Assembly (NCBI GenBank): GCA_945483375.1 | Contig: CALYRQ010000053.1 | Span: 1 to 6,573 of the forward strand | Length of the DNA: 6,573 nucleotides | Direction of reading: 5' to 3' | Source: an uncultured Elusimicrobia bacterium | GTDB lineage: Bacteria; Elusimicrobiota; Elusimicrobia; Elusimicrobiales; Elusimicrobiaceae | In this document: one piece after another, positions 5,851 through 6,573 of the stretch | Position numbering within the stretch: position 1 is the stretch's first letter | How the letters are laid out: the number at the start of each line of letters is the position of its first letter | The notes under the pieces: model-generated | Databases searched by the model: none | What the model saw: the letters and a program-made list of their open reading frames with translations, nothing else | What the model was told of the DNA's origin: nothing | Position numbers and translations under genes: made by a program

Positions 5851-6449
5851 TGGAACTGGAATTTAACGTAGTGCTGGGCACTGTGATACTGTTGGCCCTG
5901 GCCGTATTTTTGACGGTGAAATACGTCTACAATCCGTTTAAAAGCACGCTGAAAAAAGCGGCCGCCGGCAACCCGGAAGCCCAATACCGCCTGGGATATT
6001 TATACTACCAGGGCAAATATGTGGCGCAGGATTACCGCCAGGCGTTCCACTGGTTTCAAACCGCCGCCCAAAACGGCTATTTTAAAGCGCACACCGCGTT
6101 GGCCGGCCTGTATAACGCCGGGCACGGCTGCCAAAAATCCAACGCCGACACATTCAAACACTATACGCTGGCCGCCGAACAAGGAGATTTTGAGGCGCGC
6201 GTTAATTTGGCGGTATGCCATCTAAAAGGAATCGGCACCCCCGTAAACGAAACGCTGGGATTTGAAACCATGAAAGCCGCCGCGGACGACAAAAGCCCCA
6301 TCGCCCAACTGCTGACGGGCGATATGTACGAGCGCGGCTGCGGCGTGGAAAAAAACGAAACGCTGGCGCTAAAATACTATATTTTAGCGGGCAACCAGGG
6401 CGAACCCCGCGCCAAAGAACGGATCAAAAAATTAAAATCGAAAAAATAG
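5850..6449 (+). CDS. Membrane-anchored Sel1-repeat protein (199 aa)
   Basis: The protein begins MELEFNVV followed by a hydrophobic segment at about 6-23 and then basic residues (KYVYNPFKSTLKK). By the positive-inside rule this predicts N-out, C-in topology, with the repeats in the cytoplasm. Four regular 36-residue Sel1 repeats follow at about 42-77, 78-113, 114-149 and 150-185, each with the LG/LA-x-x-Y, G-x-G and A-x-x-x-x-xAA pattern, then a lysine-rich end. No enzyme domain is present. Its start overlaps the previous stop by one base (TGATG, 5848-5852) and has a strong AGGAGG, so it is co-translated with the secreted Sel1 gene and belongs to the lolC operon. The two Sel1 proteins may be old duplicates that diverged in targeting. 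The exact role is unknown. Confidence 0.93.
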   Translation: MELEFNVVLGTVILLALAVFLTVKYVYNPFKSTLKKAAAGNPEAQYRLGYLYYQGKYVAQDYRQAFHWFQTAAQNGYFKAHTALAGLYNAGHGCQKSNADTFKHYTLAAEQGDFEARVNLAVCHLKGIGTPVNETLGFETMKAAADDKSPIAQLLTGDMYERGCGVEKNETLALKYYILAGNQGEPRAKERIKKLKSKK

Positions 6450-6480
6450 CTATCCCGGTCACACGCCGGAAAATTTTACC

Positions 6481-6502
6481 CCCGGTAAAACCGGGTTTTT
6501 TT
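6481..6502 (+). terminator. Intrinsic terminator of the lolC-lolD-sel1-sel1 operon
   Basis: CCCGGT (6481-6486) pairs with ACCGGG (6490-6495) around an AAA loop and is followed by seven T. It lies 31 bases after the TAG of the second Sel1 gene. On the minus strand the following T run is weak, so it serves mainly the plus strand. Confidence 0.85.
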
Positions 6503-6510
6503 ATGCAGGC

Positions 6511-6573
6511 CGAATCTCCCTGATTTCCAAAGGCAATGTTTCCTTCAACTGTATCGCTGAACAAGAATGCTTC
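6511..6573 (-). pseudogene. Edge fragment resembling an ABC exporter ATPase just after the Q-loop
   Basis: Read on the minus strand from the window end, one frame gives EAFLFSDTVEGNIAFGNQGD (6514-6573). It fits the text that follows the Q-loop in ABCB/MsbA-type exporter ATPases (LF-S-x-T-V/I-x-x-N-I-x-F-G). The rest of the ATPase (signature, Walker B, switch histidine) is missing: this frame runs into the terminator at 6481-6502 and stops at 6424-6426 without further similarity. It therefore looks like a truncated remnant. A competing minus-strand frame ends in LPLEIREIRPA with a stop at 6501-6503, right beside the terminator, and could instead be the true C-terminus of an unrecognised gene. 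Only about 70 bases are visible, so the call is tentative. Confidence 0.4.

Noticed and set aside
1..6573. tRNA or rRNA genes
   Set aside because: No cloverleaf-like segment with a terminal CCA or T-loop GTTCRA pattern and no rRNA-like conserved text was noticed by eye; a tRNAscan or Infernal run would be the definitive check.

Overview
The window reads as chromosomal DNA from a diderm (Gram-negative-type) bacterium of moderate GC content. It carries an inner-membrane lipoprotein-export ABC system of the LolCD type and proteins with Sec-type signal or anchor sequences. A lysS-lolC-lolD gene order is known from several diderm phyla, including Deltaproteobacteria. The style of the AT-rich pilin-like fragment next to lysS makes me lean towards Elusimicrobiota, but this is an impression and cannot be settled from the sequence alone.

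Layout. Bases 1-262 hold a repeated non-coding element. A perfect 55-bp segment ending in a UUCG-capped intrinsic terminator occurs at 1-55 and again at 208-262, and the stretch between the copies contains several further hairpins. On the minus strand, 261-872 encodes a small membrane-anchored ankyrin-repeat protein. It is divergent from lysS (959-2479), which encodes a class II lysyl-tRNA synthetase closed by a strong bidirectional terminator at 2491-2521.

Bases 2480-2998 lack an intact gene. They hold a 5'-truncated, AT-rich, minus-strand reading frame resembling the C-terminal domain of a type IV pilin or pseudopilin (2542-2829), followed by a GC-rich, apparently non-coding block (about 2781-2980). 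The change in composition is sharp, from about 39% to about 64% GC.

From 2999 to 6449 there is a tight plus-strand operon: a LolC/E-family permease, the LolD ATPase, a secreted Sel1-repeat protein whose start overlaps the lolD stop (ATGA), and a membrane-anchored Sel1-repeat protein whose start overlaps the preceding stop (TGATG). A terminator at 6481-6502 ends the operon. The last 70 bases, read on the minus strand, contain a motif typical of ABC exporter ATPases just after the Q-loop, cut off by the terminator. This is probably a gene remnant at the window edge.

How the genes fit together. LolC and LolD together would extract outer-membrane lipoproteins from the inner membrane using ATP. 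The two co-translated Sel1 proteins are likely envelope-linked scaffolds, one exported and one anchored, but their partners cannot be read from sequence. No complete new defence system, CRISPR array, tRNA or rRNA gene was seen. The least explained parts are the repeated terminator element at the left end, the headless pilin fragment with its GC-rich neighbour, and the coupling of Sel1 proteins to lolCD.
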